DNA of 30,501 nt from CAZCSJ01 sp964501445 (GTDB lineage: Bacteria > Patescibacteriota > Minisyncoccia > Sungbacterales > HO2-52-23): positions 1-30,501 of the forward strand of contig CAZCSJ010000010.1 of the NCBI GenBank assembly GCA_964501445.1, written 5' to 3'. The position numbers and the translations under genes were made by a program. The notes under the pieces are model-generated. The model ran no database searches and was not told where the DNA came from. It saw nothing but the letters and a program-made list of their open reading frames with translations. Within the stretch, counting starts at the first letter, position 1. The number at the start of each line of letters is the position of its first letter. Positions 1 to 6,528 of this stretch are shown piece after piece.

Positions 1-120
1 GCGCCGCGGATGACATCGGTTGAGGGCGAATATCTCGCAAAGGGCGCGACAGGTGTCGGGGTACGATATATCGTGGAGCTCGCAAAAGAATACCCGAGAA
101 TTATGAATAAAGAATTATGA
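1..120 (+). CDS. C-terminal end of an unidentified protein (partial)
   Basis: Frame 1 is open from the left edge to a TGA at 118-120. It encodes about 39 residues ending in GVRYIVELAKEYPRIMNKEL. The stretch looks like the final helix of a globular enzyme. I do not recognise the family from this fragment, and the start lies outside the window. The last codons run into an AT-rich quasi-repeat (ttatgaat/aattatga), suggesting that the original C-terminus was extended or altered by low-complexity sequence. The next gene begins 25 bp further on, on the same strand. Confidence 0.5.
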   Translation, partial: APRMTSVEGEYLAKGATGVGVRYIVELAKEYPRIMNKEL

Positions 121-145
121 ATTATGGATACGCGAGGCGCTGCAC

Positions 146-1006
146 ATGGTAATGATTCCTGTCTTTCTCACAAAAATTAAAACCCGCGACGGTGTGACGC
201 TTGACGGCATTGTCGTCCACCCGCGCGGGAAAAAACGCGCAGCGCTCATCTGGATCCATGGCCTGTCATCGCGATTTTATTCCGGACACACGCTCATCCG
301 GGAACTCTCCTCGCTCGCCGCAAAAAACGGAATCGGCTATTTCAAATTCAATAACCGCGGGCATGATATTGCGACACAAAGTCCGAGAGGATTCCTCGGG
401 TCAGGATTTGAAAAATTTGAGGATTGCATACACGACATTCGCGCAATGATTCGCTTTGCCCGCGCGCTCGGATACACACACATAGTTCTCGCGGGCCACT
501 CCACTGGCGCAAACAAGGCACTCTACTATATGTATAAAACCCGCGACCGCAGGGTGAAGGGATTGATTCTCGCGGGGCCCGTGAGCGACGTGCCCGGAGA
601 AGGAAAATGGCTCGGTCGCCGGCGCTACGTCCACACAATCTTACATGCAAGACGTCTTGCAAAAAAATATCCAAAGCGTCTCCTGCCCGAATATCACGGA
701 ATTTTTACCGGTCAACGTTATCTAAGTTTATATACCCCTGGTTCCAACGAAGACGTATTCCCCTACCACAATCCGAACGCACGATGGAAAGAATTGCGAA
801 GCATGCGGATTCCGCTTGCCATCATCTTCGGCTCACGCGACCAATATCTTGATCGTCCGGCAAAAGAAATAATGCGCGCATTTGAATCACGTGCGGTCTC
901 GACCAAATCATTCTCTGGTAGTATTGTAAAAGGTGCGAACCACGGATTTGTGAAGAAAGAGAAAGAGGTTGCACGGGAGATTATCTCTTGGATAAACGGG
1001 GTATAG
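146..1006 (+). CDS. alpha/beta hydrolase (esterase/lipase-like)
   Basis: A 286-residue serine hydrolase of the alpha/beta fold. Visible elements in order are the oxyanion-hole strand WIHG (residues 36-39), the nucleophile elbow GHSTG with Ser119, a probable catalytic Asp232 in FGSRDQYLD, and His266 in GANHGF. Cap-like sequence lies between residues 140 and 215. No signal peptide is visible, so it is probably cytoplasmic. The substrate cannot be told; acyl or ester hydrolysis is the family expectation. The start at 146 is supported by GAGG at 133-136, eight bases upstream; ATG at 152 is an alternative. The stop codon lies inside the acceptor stem of the following tRNA-Pro, so the two genes overlap by 10 bp. 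Confidence 0.85.
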   Translation: MVMIPVFLTKIKTRDGVTLDGIVVHPRGKKRAALIWIHGLSSRFYSGHTLIRELSSLAAKNGIGYFKFNNRGHDIATQSPRGFLGSGFEKFEDCIHDIRAMIRFARALGYTHIVLAGHSTGANKALYYMYKTRDRRVKGLILAGPVSDVPGEGKWLGRRRYVHTILHARRLAKKYPKRLLPEYHGIFTGQRYLSLYTPGSNEDVFPYHNPNARWKELRSMRIPLAIIFGSRDQYLDRPAKEIMRAFESRAVSTKSFSGSIVKGANHGFVKKEKEVAREIISWINGV

Positions 1007-1067
1007 TATAGTGGTAGTACGCAAGGCTGGGGGTCTTGTAGTGGGAGTTCGATTCTCCCTACCCCGA
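997..1067 (+). tRNA. tRNA-Pro (anticodon GGG)
   Basis: A full cloverleaf can be drawn. The acceptor stem CGGGGTA (997-1003) pairs with TACCCCG (1060-1066). The D stem is GTAT/GTAC. The anticodon stem CAAGG/TCTTG encloses the loop CTGGGGG with anticodon GGG at 1029-1031. The T arm is GGGAG TTCGATT CTCCC, and the discriminator is A1067. CCA is not encoded. The 5' end overlaps the last 10 bp of the upstream hydrolase gene, so it is probably co-transcribed and must be cut out by RNase P. Confidence 0.93.
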
Positions 1068-1089
1068 ATATAGAAAAGGCGGGATAGAC

Positions 1090-1172
1090 CGGGCCCACCC
1101 CGTGAAATAGATTGCGAGGCAATCTAAAATTCAAGGAATTTTATTTCACGGGGTGAAATTCCCGGCGGCCCG
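1090..1172. repeat. perfect three-way-junction palindrome (60 nt core)
   Basis: The core 1096-1155 is completely tiled by base pairing. The outer stem CACCCCGTGAAAT (1096-1108) pairs with ATTTCACGGGGTG (1143-1155). It encloses two adjacent hairpins: AGATTGC-GAG-GCAATCT (1109-1125) and AAAATTC-AAG-GAATTTT (1126-1142). A further CGGGCC (1090-1095) can pair with GGCCCG (1167-1172) across an 11-nt bulge. Every base of the core is either paired or in a 3-nt loop. It lies between tRNA-Pro and pyrF. It could be a mobile palindromic element, a processing signal or a structured leader; nothing in the window decides between these. Confidence 0.9.
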
Positions 1173-1177
1173 ATTGT

Positions 1178-1207
1178 TTGACTCATATCTCTTCCTACTG
1201 ATACCAT
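1178..1207 (+). promoter_or_regulatory. candidate sigma-70-type promoter of pyrF
   Basis: TTGACT (1178-1183) and TACCAT (1202-1207) are separated by 18 bp, about 40 bp upstream of the pyrF start. The -35 matches five of six bases and the -10 four of six, so this is only a moderate candidate. Confidence 0.4.
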
Positions 1208-1233
1208 TCTCGCAGTGAAGTACTTTATGAAAG

Positions 1234-1241
1234 AAGGAGGG
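1234..1241 (+). promoter_or_regulatory. strong Shine-Dalgarno fixing the pyrF start
   Basis: AAGGAGGG lies six bases before GTG at 1248. It excludes the upstream in-frame ATG codons at 1215 and 1227, the second of which would overlap it. Confidence 0.8.
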
Positions 1242-1247
1242 ACTCAC

Positions 1248-2078
1248 GTGAGCAAGCGGAATTTTAGAGAACTCATCGAGACGAAGTGGGGGGAGAAAAA
1301 ATTCCTCTGCGTGGGGTTGGATAGCGACTATACCAAGATCCCCGAGTTCGCGCGCACGGATGACATCGCCAACACCATCGTCACATTCAACAAGGCGATT
1401 GTGGAAGCGACAAAGGATCTCGTATGCGCCTACAAGCCAAACATCGCGTTCTACGAGGCGTATGGCGATGCAGGATGGTTTGCACTCTGCGAAACCATAG
1501 TACGTATTCGCGAGATGGCGCCCGATGTCCCTGTAATCCTTGACGCGAAGCGTGCGGACATAGGCAGTACTAACGTTGGCTATGTGGACGCGGCATTTGA
1601 CCTCCTGCAAGCAGACGCCATCACTGTACATCCATATCTCGGAGCCGAGGCACTTGAACCGTTCCTTGCGCGAGCGGAGAAAGGCATCTTCGTGCTCTGC
1701 CGCACCTCCAATCCGGGCGCGGGTGAGTTTCAAGACCTGCTCGTAAATGGCGAGCCGCTCTATCGCTTCGTCGCACGCCGCGTCGCAAGCGAGTGGAATA
1801 AAAACGGTAATTGCGCGCTTGTGGTCGGTGCGACGTATCCCGATGAACTCCGCGAAGTCCGCGGACTCGTCGGCGACATGCCGATTCTCATTCCGGGGAT
1901 CGGCGCGCAGGGTGGCGACGTGGAGAAAACGGTCTCCGCGGGCAAGGACAGCCGCGGACAGGGCATGATCATCAACTCCTCGCGAGGTATTATCTTTGCC
2001 TCGAAAGACAGGGACTTCGCGGAGGCCGCAGGCCGCGAGGCGCTCGCACTCCATGAAGAAATCCTGAAAAATGTATAG
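1248..2078 (+). CDS. pyrF: orotidine 5'-phosphate decarboxylase (type 2)
   Basis: Decarboxylates OMP to UMP, the last step of de novo pyrimidine synthesis, in the cytoplasm. The 276-residue TIM barrel shows the substrate-strand sequence KPNIAFYEAYG (63-73), the catalytic DAKRADIG loop with Asp99, Lys101 and Asp104, VHPYLG after it, and the phosphate-binding end LIPGIGAQGGD and NSSRGI. Length and motif spelling fit the longer type 2 subfamily. The GTG start is chosen from the strong ribosome-binding site. pyrE follows 40 bp downstream on the same strand, so the two form a small UMP-synthesis unit. PyrF and PyrE are separate here, not fused as in UMP synthase. Confidence 0.95.
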   Translation: MSKRNFRELIETKWGEKKFLCVGLDSDYTKIPEFARTDDIANTIVTFNKAIVEATKDLVCAYKPNIAFYEAYGDAGWFALCETIVRIREMAPDVPVILDAKRADIGSTNVGYVDAAFDLLQADAITVHPYLGAEALEPFLARAEKGIFVLCRTSNPGAGEFQDLLVNGEPLYRFVARRVASEWNKNGNCALVVGATYPDELREVRGLVGDMPILIPGIGAQGGDVEKTVSAGKDSRGQGMIINSSRGIIFASKDRDFAEAAGREALALHEEILKNV

Positions 2079-2083
2079 AAAAG

Positions 2084-2110
2084 GTGCCCTGCGCTAAGAA
2101 CGCGGGGCGC
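2084..2110 (+). promoter_or_regulatory. GC-rich hairpin between pyrF and pyrE
   Basis: GTGCCCTGCG (2084-2093) pairs with CGCGGGGCGC (2101-2110) over 10 bp, including two G-T pairs, with a 7-nt loop. It ends eight bases before the pyrE ATG and has no real T-run. It may modulate pyrE translation or mRNA stability rather than terminate transcription. Confidence 0.55.
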
Positions 2111-2118
2111 TTCTAAAT

Positions 2119-2739
2119 ATGGACCAAAAAGAAATCCTCAGTATCTTCAAAAAAGTAGGGGCCGTTATCACCAATGATCATTTTATCTACACTTCGGGCA
2201 ACCATGGCGCGACCTATGTCAACAAAGACGCGCTCTATCCTCACACGCGCATCATCTCCGCTCTGGCGCGCCTCATTGCCGAACACTTCAAAACGTACCG
2301 AGCGGAAACCGTCATAGGCCCTGCGGTGGGCGGCGTCATACTCGCGCAATGGACCGCACACCATCTCACCGAGTTGACCCGAAGTGAAGTAGCGGGTGTG
2401 TATGCGGACAAAACTTCTGACAGTGGATTTATAATACAACGGGGATATGATATACTCTGTAAAGAGAGACGGGTGCTTGTCGTAGAAGACATCGTAACCA
2501 CCGGCAGATCAGTACAAAAGGTAGTTGAGGCCGCTCGCGCCACGGGGGGAACCGTCGTCGGCGTGGGGATACTTTGCAACCGAGGCGGTATGGCCGCCGA
2601 GGATCTTACGGTTCCAGAGGTATACGCTCTCACCCATATTCCCGTTGAAACATTCACTCCCGACACCTGCCCGCTTTGTAAAAAGGGTATTGTAATCAAT
2701 AGAAAACTCGGTAAAGGAAAGGGGTTGTCTCCTTCCTAA
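2119..2739 (+). CDS. pyrE: orotate phosphoribosyltransferase
   Basis: Joins orotate and PRPP to make OMP, the substrate of the neighbouring PyrF. The 206-residue type I phosphoribosyltransferase shows the PRPP loop VLVVEDIVTTGRS (119-131), the flexible-loop region after GPAVGG (68-73), and the hood sequence at the N-terminus. Residues near the C-terminus contain a CPLC pair in an otherwise ordinary tail. No Shine-Dalgarno is present before the ATG; a GC-rich hairpin sits there instead, so initiation may depend on readthrough from pyrF. Confidence 0.94.
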   Translation: MDQKEILSIFKKVGAVITNDHFIYTSGNHGATYVNKDALYPHTRIISALARLIAEHFKTYRAETVIGPAVGGVILAQWTAHHLTELTRSEVAGVYADKTSDSGFIIQRGYDILCKERRVLVVEDIVTTGRSVQKVVEAARATGGTVVGVGILCNRGGMAAEDLTVPEVYALTHIPVETFTPDTCPLCKKGIVINRKLGKGKGLSPS

Positions 2740-2771
2740 AGGTCAACATCACATTTTTATACACTATTTCT

Positions 2772-2939
2772 ATGGACGAACACAAATGCAAAAAATGCGG
2801 CGGCGATACCGCGGGCCACAAATGCGACATGTGCGGCACAGAAGCAGATGCACATGACGACACGCACTCCTGCGGGGGTGAACACTGCATGCCCAAATGC
2901 AGCGGCTGCGATGAGGCAGAAGAGAAATGTACGTGTTGA
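2772..2939 (+). CDS. cysteine-rich 55-residue miniprotein (putative metal binder)
   Basis: The small frame starts MDEHKCKKCGGD and ends with a CTC tripeptide and TGA. It contains ten cysteines (positions 6, 9, 18, 21, 34, 39, 43, 46, 53, 55), four of them in two N-terminal CxxC pairs, plus five histidines and many acidic residues. The spacing suggests one or two zinc-ribbon-like sites or a metallothionein-like cluster. I do not recognise a named family. A strong bidirectional terminator begins four bases after the stop, which supports a real gene. No Shine-Dalgarno precedes the ATG. Redox or metal storage roles are possible but unproven. Confidence 0.65.
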   Translation: MDEHKCKKCGGDTAGHKCDMCGTEADAHDDTHSCGGEHCMPKCSGCDEAEEKCTC

Positions 2940-2942
2940 GAC

Positions 2943-2977
2943 AAAAAAATCCTCCGTCCAAGGCGGAGGATTTTTTT
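2943..2977. terminator. bidirectional intrinsic terminator
   Basis: ATCCTCCG (2949-2956) pairs with CGGAGGAT (2964-2971) around a 7-nt loop. A seven-base A run lies on one side and seven Ts on the other. It serves the converging cysteine-rich gene (plus) and ndk (minus). Confidence 0.9.
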
Positions 2978-2986
2978 GTTAAAAGT

Positions 2987-3583
2987 TTAGAACATTATAT
3001 CCTCTTCCGCGCGTTTGTAGTCGTGAATTTCTTGGGGGAGAAACCAGAGCTGAACTTCGTGTGCGAATTCCTCCGAGGTTTCTGACGCGTGGACAATGTT
3101 GCGAATCGCGCGCTTGCCCGCATTTGCAAGCGCGGCCGAATCCACGGAAAAGTCGCCGCGAAGCGTCCCCATCTCCGCAAATGCCGGAATGGTGTTGCCC
3201 GCGAGCTTTCGTACCATATCCACCGCGTGAATCCCCTCCACCACAATTTTTACCATGGGACCTTCGATAAAATAGTCCAAAAGCCAGCCGCGCACCATTG
3301 CGCCGATTTTCTCCGGGTCATCGGTGCCGACCGATGCCGTCGGATCAATACCATACTTTTGGTACGTGGAGAGTGATTTTTCCCCGAGACGTGTTATCCA
3401 GAGAGGATCTTTCGGATAATGCGCATCCGCTTGTTCGCGCGTTGCCTGAATCATGGAAAGAGAAATCACTTTGAGGCCTCGGCGCTCAATGCGGGAAATG
3501 ACCTCGCCCACAAGCCCGCGCTTTACGCCATCGGGCTTCACGAGTACGACCGTGCGTTCTTGTTTGAGATGTGGAGTAGCCAT
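2987..3583 (-). CDS. ndk: nucleoside diphosphate kinase, long form
   Basis: Transfers the gamma phosphate from ATP to nucleoside diphosphates through a phosphohistidine. From ATG 3583 the protein has 198 residues. The N-terminal strand is RTVVLVKPDGVKRG, the catalytic His165 lies in RNIVHAS, and the motif LRGDFS precedes it. It is about 50 residues longer than classical bacterial Ndk because of an insertion around residues 58-108 (YQKYGID...TDDPEKIG), a form I associate with archaeal and candidate-phyla enzymes. An open extension upstream of 3583 runs into a terminator palindrome and is not coding. No Shine-Dalgarno is present. Confidence 0.93.
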   Translation of the reverse strand: MATPHLKQERTVVLVKPDGVKRGLVGEVISRIERRGLKVISLSMIQATREQADAHYPKDPLWITRLGEKSLSTYQKYGIDPTASVGTDDPEKIGAMVRGWLLDYFIEGPMVKIVVEGIHAVDMVRKLAGNTIPAFAEMGTLRGDFSVDSAALANAGKRAIRNIVHASETSEEFAHEVQLWFLPQEIHDYKRAEEDIMF

Positions 3584-3608
3584 GGAAATTATAATAACGG
3601 AATGTGTC

Positions 3609-3635
3609 AAAAAAATCCAGATATGAATGGATTTT
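3609..3635 (-). terminator. second terminator-like hairpin upstream of ndk
   Basis: Reading the minus strand, AAAATCCA (3635-3628), an 8-nt loop, and TGGATTTT (3619-3612) are followed by more Ts (seven in all). It lies immediately after the larger palindrome 3636-3683, giving tandem terminators between the hydrolase gene and ndk. Confidence 0.7.
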
Positions 3636-3683
3636 CCAAAAAGTGACATATACTTGCTATAGCAAGTATATGTCACTTTTTGG
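3636..3683. terminator. 48-bp perfect palindrome acting as terminator
   Basis: Each 24-bp half is the exact reverse complement of the other. The hairpin stem GTGACATATACTTGC folds over a TATA turn and is flanked by five As and five Ts, so it can terminate in both directions. It lies 4 bp after the stop of the metallo-hydrolase gene. Confidence 0.88.
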
Positions 3684-3687
3684 TGTG

Positions 3688-4551
3688 TCAGCGACGTATA
3701 AACCGCGACCCGTCGCTCACAAACCGTATATCGCCCTCCGTATCGTTTCGGAGCACCGGAATCCCGAGCGCCGCAAAGCGATCCAACACCTCTTGATACG
3801 GATGACCGTAGCGGTTATTTCTGCCTGATTGGATCACCACGACTTCCGGCGAAACCGCATTGAGAAAATTTTCCGATGATGACGTCTTTGACCCGTGATG
3901 CCCGGCTTTCAAAATATCCGCGTCCATATCCGCGCCGCGCTCCATCAACCGAAATTCAAGCCCGCGCTCCATGTCGCCCGTGAGCATCGCCTCGACAGAA
4001 CCGTACACTAATTTCGCGACCACCATTGAATCATGAAGATGCTTTGGCGACTCTCCCTCGTAATCCGCAAATGGCGCAAGAATGGTGAGCGTCGCATCGC
4101 GCGAGAGACGAACCACCTGCCCCGCGTACGGACGAACCACCTGCACATTTTTTTCCTGCAGCGTCCGGTGCCACTCCTCATACTCGGGAATCGTGTGATT
4201 CACGCCCGTTTCCATCACCATTGTTACCTCGTACCGTTTGAGTACTTCCAAGAGTCCATCAAGATGATCGGCATGCGGGTGTGTCAAAATCAGCATATCA
4301 ATCGAGCGATCCCATGGAGGCATTACCTCTCCGAGCTTTGAGAGAACTCTATCTCCCGGCCCGCCATCTACGAGCACTTGGGTACCATTGGGCGCTTCAA
4401 TAAAAATGGAATCACCCTGCCCGATGTCAAAAAAAGTAAGGCGGAGATTCTGCCCTGCCTCAACAACAAAAACCGCATACCAGATCACAGCGACGATCCC
4501 GGCATATGCGAAAAGAATTACTATCTTTGCATTCTTGTGGAGCGTTTCCAT
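3688..4551 (-). CDS. ComEC/Rec2-related metallo-beta-lactamase-fold hydrolase
   Basis: A 287-residue protein with one N-terminal membrane segment (about residues 9-30) and an extracytoplasmic-type metallo-hydrolase domain. Visible are FDIGQGDSIFI (41-51), the metal-binding HPHADHLDG (91-99), the second-shell LTGDME, and GHHGS, all as in the C-terminal domain of ComEC. In most bacteria this domain is fused to the DNA channel; here it is a separate gene. It overlaps the end of the permease gene by 31 bp, so the two are surely co-expressed. Expected role: processing the non-transported DNA strand during uptake, or a related nuclease activity. The ATG at 4551 is chosen because it directly precedes the membrane segment. 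Confidence 0.85.
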   Translation of the reverse strand: METLHKNAKIVILFAYAGIVAVIWYAVFVVEAGQNLRLTFFDIGQGDSIFIEAPNGTQVLVDGGPGDRVLSKLGEVMPPWDRSIDMLILTHPHADHLDGLLEVLKRYEVTMVMETGVNHTIPEYEEWHRTLQEKNVQVVRPYAGQVVRLSRDATLTILAPFADYEGESPKHLHDSMVVAKLVYGSVEAMLTGDMERGLEFRLMERGADMDADILKAGHHGSKTSSSENFLNAVSPEVVVIQSGRNNRYGHPYQEVLDRFAALGIPVLRNDTEGDIRFVSDGSRFIRR

Positions 4552-5981
4552 AACAAAACCGCGATAATGAGATATCCAAGAGCAAGGGGTGTTGCAAACC
4601 ACGCGGGAACCCCGATTGAGGCAAACGGCACGCGCGAAAACACATCAATCACCACCATGATGTAGGAGAGGAGAAGCCATGCCGCCGCGCCGACGAGGCG
4701 CCCGGCGCCGTCGGCGAGAAATCCGAGAAGCCCTGCAAAGAATCCGAACCCCATCGCATGCGGAACCGCGATGAGCACAAGCACATTTGAAAGAGGACTC
4801 ACAAGCGATACTCTTCCAAAAAGATACACGAGGAGCGGCAGCACCATAATCTGTGCGGAAAGGGTTTCAATGAAAATAGCCCGAAAGCGCGGGAGAATTC
4901 TTTCGCGCCAAAACCGATTCACGAAACGTTCCACATGCGGTGAGAGCAAAATGAGTCCAAGAGTCGCGAGAAATGAGAGCTGAAACGCGGCATCAAAACG
5001 GAGAATAAAAGGGTTATGCCAGATCATGAGGGCTGCGGCGCAGACAAGCGCATTGGTTGCCGCGTACAACCTCCCCTCTTTTTGGGCGACCAATACCAGT
5101 ATCCCCATAATCCCCGCGCGCACGACCGAGGCCGATGCGCCGGTCATCACCACAAAAAGCAGGATGGTCGCGAGCGCCAACCAAAACGAGAGTGAAAACC
5201 AGATAGTAAACCACAGGAGCACGTTCATGAGTGAGCGGCCGATGAGCGTGATGTTGTAGCCGGAGAGCGCCACGATATGCGTGGTGCCGGTAACTTTGAA
5301 TTGCTCTAAAAGATCCTGAGGGAGCGACTCGCGCTCGCCCAAAAGCAGTCCTTTCAAAAACGCCGCGTGGGGCTCGGGGAGTACCGTTTCAATCTTTTCT
5401 TCAAATGCGCGCTTCATGCGGGAAAGGATGTATTTCACGCGGCTCCCTTTTCCTTCCCCGACTTTTTCAATCTCCGGAAATCCTATGGTTGCAAAAATGC
5501 CGTCGCGCGCGAGGTAGGAAACATAATCAAAGTCGCTATAGTTTTCGGGTTTATCAATAACACCCGTAATTGCAAGTTCGTCGCCGATGGCGTAGCGCGG
5601 GTAGAGGCGGGTTGTCACGAGCGCGCGAAATGATACGCCCTCAATTTCCGTTTCGACCGAAAAACGCTCCACCTTCTCCGTCCGCTCCGGCTCCTCAACC
5701 ACAATTCCTACAAACGAGTACGGCCGGCCATACAATAAAGAGAGGTCGGGACGACGTGCTTCTACATCCGCGAAGCGAAACGCGCCGATGACGAACACCA
5801 ACAAAAAGAGTCCGTAGATCGCGACAATCTTTTTACGCCGGAATGCGGCAATCGCAAGGAGGCTCGCCGCGCCAAGCAGAGTCGCCCACAAAAGCAGGAG
5901 CGGAAACTCTGCAAACGAACGCGCCGCGACACCAAAAACAAACGCGAGGAGCGAGTAAAGAAAAATCCGCGACTTCGTCAT
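4521..5981 (-). CDS. comEC: ComEC/Rec2 family DNA-uptake permease
   Basis: A 486-residue inner-membrane protein. Two or three N-terminal transmembrane helices are followed by an extracytoplasmic OB-like domain (about 75-170, including YSFVGIVVEEPERTEK) and a Competence domain with many helices. The signature LLLGERESLP and TGTTHIVALSGYNITLI are typical of ComEC. It lacks the C-terminal hydrolase, which is encoded by the overlapping next gene. Expected role: the channel for single-stranded DNA import. With dprA in the same window, this supports natural competence. The gene begins 82 bp after cobO, and a dyad with TTGACA in each arm lies between them. Confidence 0.93.
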   Translation of the reverse strand: MTKSRIFLYSLLAFVFGVAARSFAEFPLLLLWATLLGAASLLAIAAFRRKKIVAIYGLFLLVFVIGAFRFADVEARRPDLSLLYGRPYSFVGIVVEEPERTEKVERFSVETEIEGVSFRALVTTRLYPRYAIGDELAITGVIDKPENYSDFDYVSYLARDGIFATIGFPEIEKVGEGKGSRVKYILSRMKRAFEEKIETVLPEPHAAFLKGLLLGERESLPQDLLEQFKVTGTTHIVALSGYNITLIGRSLMNVLLWFTIWFSLSFWLALATILLFVVMTGASASVVRAGIMGILVLVAQKEGRLYAATNALVCAAALMIWHNPFILRFDAAFQLSFLATLGLILLSPHVERFVNRFWRERILPRFRAIFIETLSAQIMVLPLLVYLFGRVSLVSPLSNVLVLIAVPHAMGFGFFAGLLGFLADGAGRLVGAAAWLLLSYIMVVIDVFSRVPFASIGVPAWFATPLALGYLIIAVLLWKRSTRMQR

Positions 5982-6001
5982 CTATGTACTCTACCACATC
6001 T

Positions 6002-6043
6002 AATGTCAACACTTCCCGACGATCGTTTTATAGTGTTGACATT
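6002..6043. repeat. 12-bp inverted repeat with outward TTGACA boxes upstream of comEC
   Basis: AATGTCAACACT (6002-6013) and AGTGTTGACATT (6032-6043) are perfect inverted copies 18 bp apart, with CGATCG in the spacer. Each arm contains TTGACA reading outwards. It could be a comEC operator or promoter element; no convincing -10 box follows on either side. Confidence 0.7.
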
Positions 6044-6063
6044 GAAAAAATACAAAACACCAC

Positions 6064-6428
6064 TCAATACTCGATCCCCCGCTTTGCTTTAATACCCTTC
6101 TCAAACGGATGCTTCACGTCGCGCATCTCGGTGACAAGATCCGCGGCATCAATGAATTCCTGCGGCGCATCGCGGCCGGTGAGAATCAGGTGTTCGAGTT
6201 TTTGAGTTGATGAGTTTATGAGTTCTAAAACGTCTTCCTTAGAAATAAGTCCGAGCGAAACGGCGTTATTCACCTCGTCCAAAATCACGATATCCCATCC
6301 GCCAGCTGGCGGAGCCGACTCAATTTCTTTTCGCGCGTACTCTAATGCCTCGCGCGCGGCTTTTTCGTGCTCCTCGCGCGGAAGCGTGTCACCGAGAATC
6401 CCGACAAAACCCCTCCCCATCTTCACAA
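6064..6428 (-). CDS. cobO: cob(I)alamin adenosyltransferase, C-terminal part (N-terminus lost in gap)
   Basis: The 121 codons from the gap to TGA match the CobO/BtuR family: VKMGRGFVGILGD, WDIVILDEVNNAVSLGL (Walker B-like), LILTGRDAP, and the ending DLVTEMRDVKHPFEKGIKA. The enzyme converts cob(I)alamin to adenosylcobalamin, the cofactor of the class II reductase next door. About 60 N-terminal residues with the P-loop are missing. The reading frame happens to stay open through the 100 Ns into nrdJ, which would look like a fusion; this is almost certainly an artefact. The short palindrome TCCGCCAGCTGGCGGA and a gagtt-rich stretch lie inside the coding sequence. Confidence 0.88.
6298..6313. repeat. 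16-bp perfect palindrome inside cobO
   Basis: TCCGCCAGCTGGCGGA is self-complementary and encodes part of SAPPAGGW, between the helix and the Walker B-like strand. Related palindromes occur at 9952-9968, 17652-17669 and 24759-24776. Confidence 0.75.
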
Positions 6429-6528
6429 NNNNNNNNNNNNNNNNNNNNNNNNNNNNNNNNNNNNNNNNNNNNNNNNNNNNNNNNNNNNNNNNNNNNNNNN
6501 NNNNNNNNNNNNNNNNNNNNNNNNNNNN
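6429..6528. other. assembly gap (100 N)
   Basis: A run of exactly 100 Ns. The true missing length must be larger: the end of NrdJ (perhaps 50 residues with the C-terminal cysteine pair) and about 60 residues of CobO are both absent. Confidence 0.97.

Noticed and set aside
1143..1160. parS-like site (TTTCAC...GTGAAA)
   Set aside because: The half-sites are separated by extra bases compared with TGTTTCACGTGAAACA and are explained by the outer stem of the three-way palindrome.
3588..3610. ndk promoter made of TTGACA and TATAAT
   Set aside because: The boxes are perfect but only 11 bp apart, too close for a sigma-70-type promoter, and the TTGACA falls in the T tail of a terminator hairpin.
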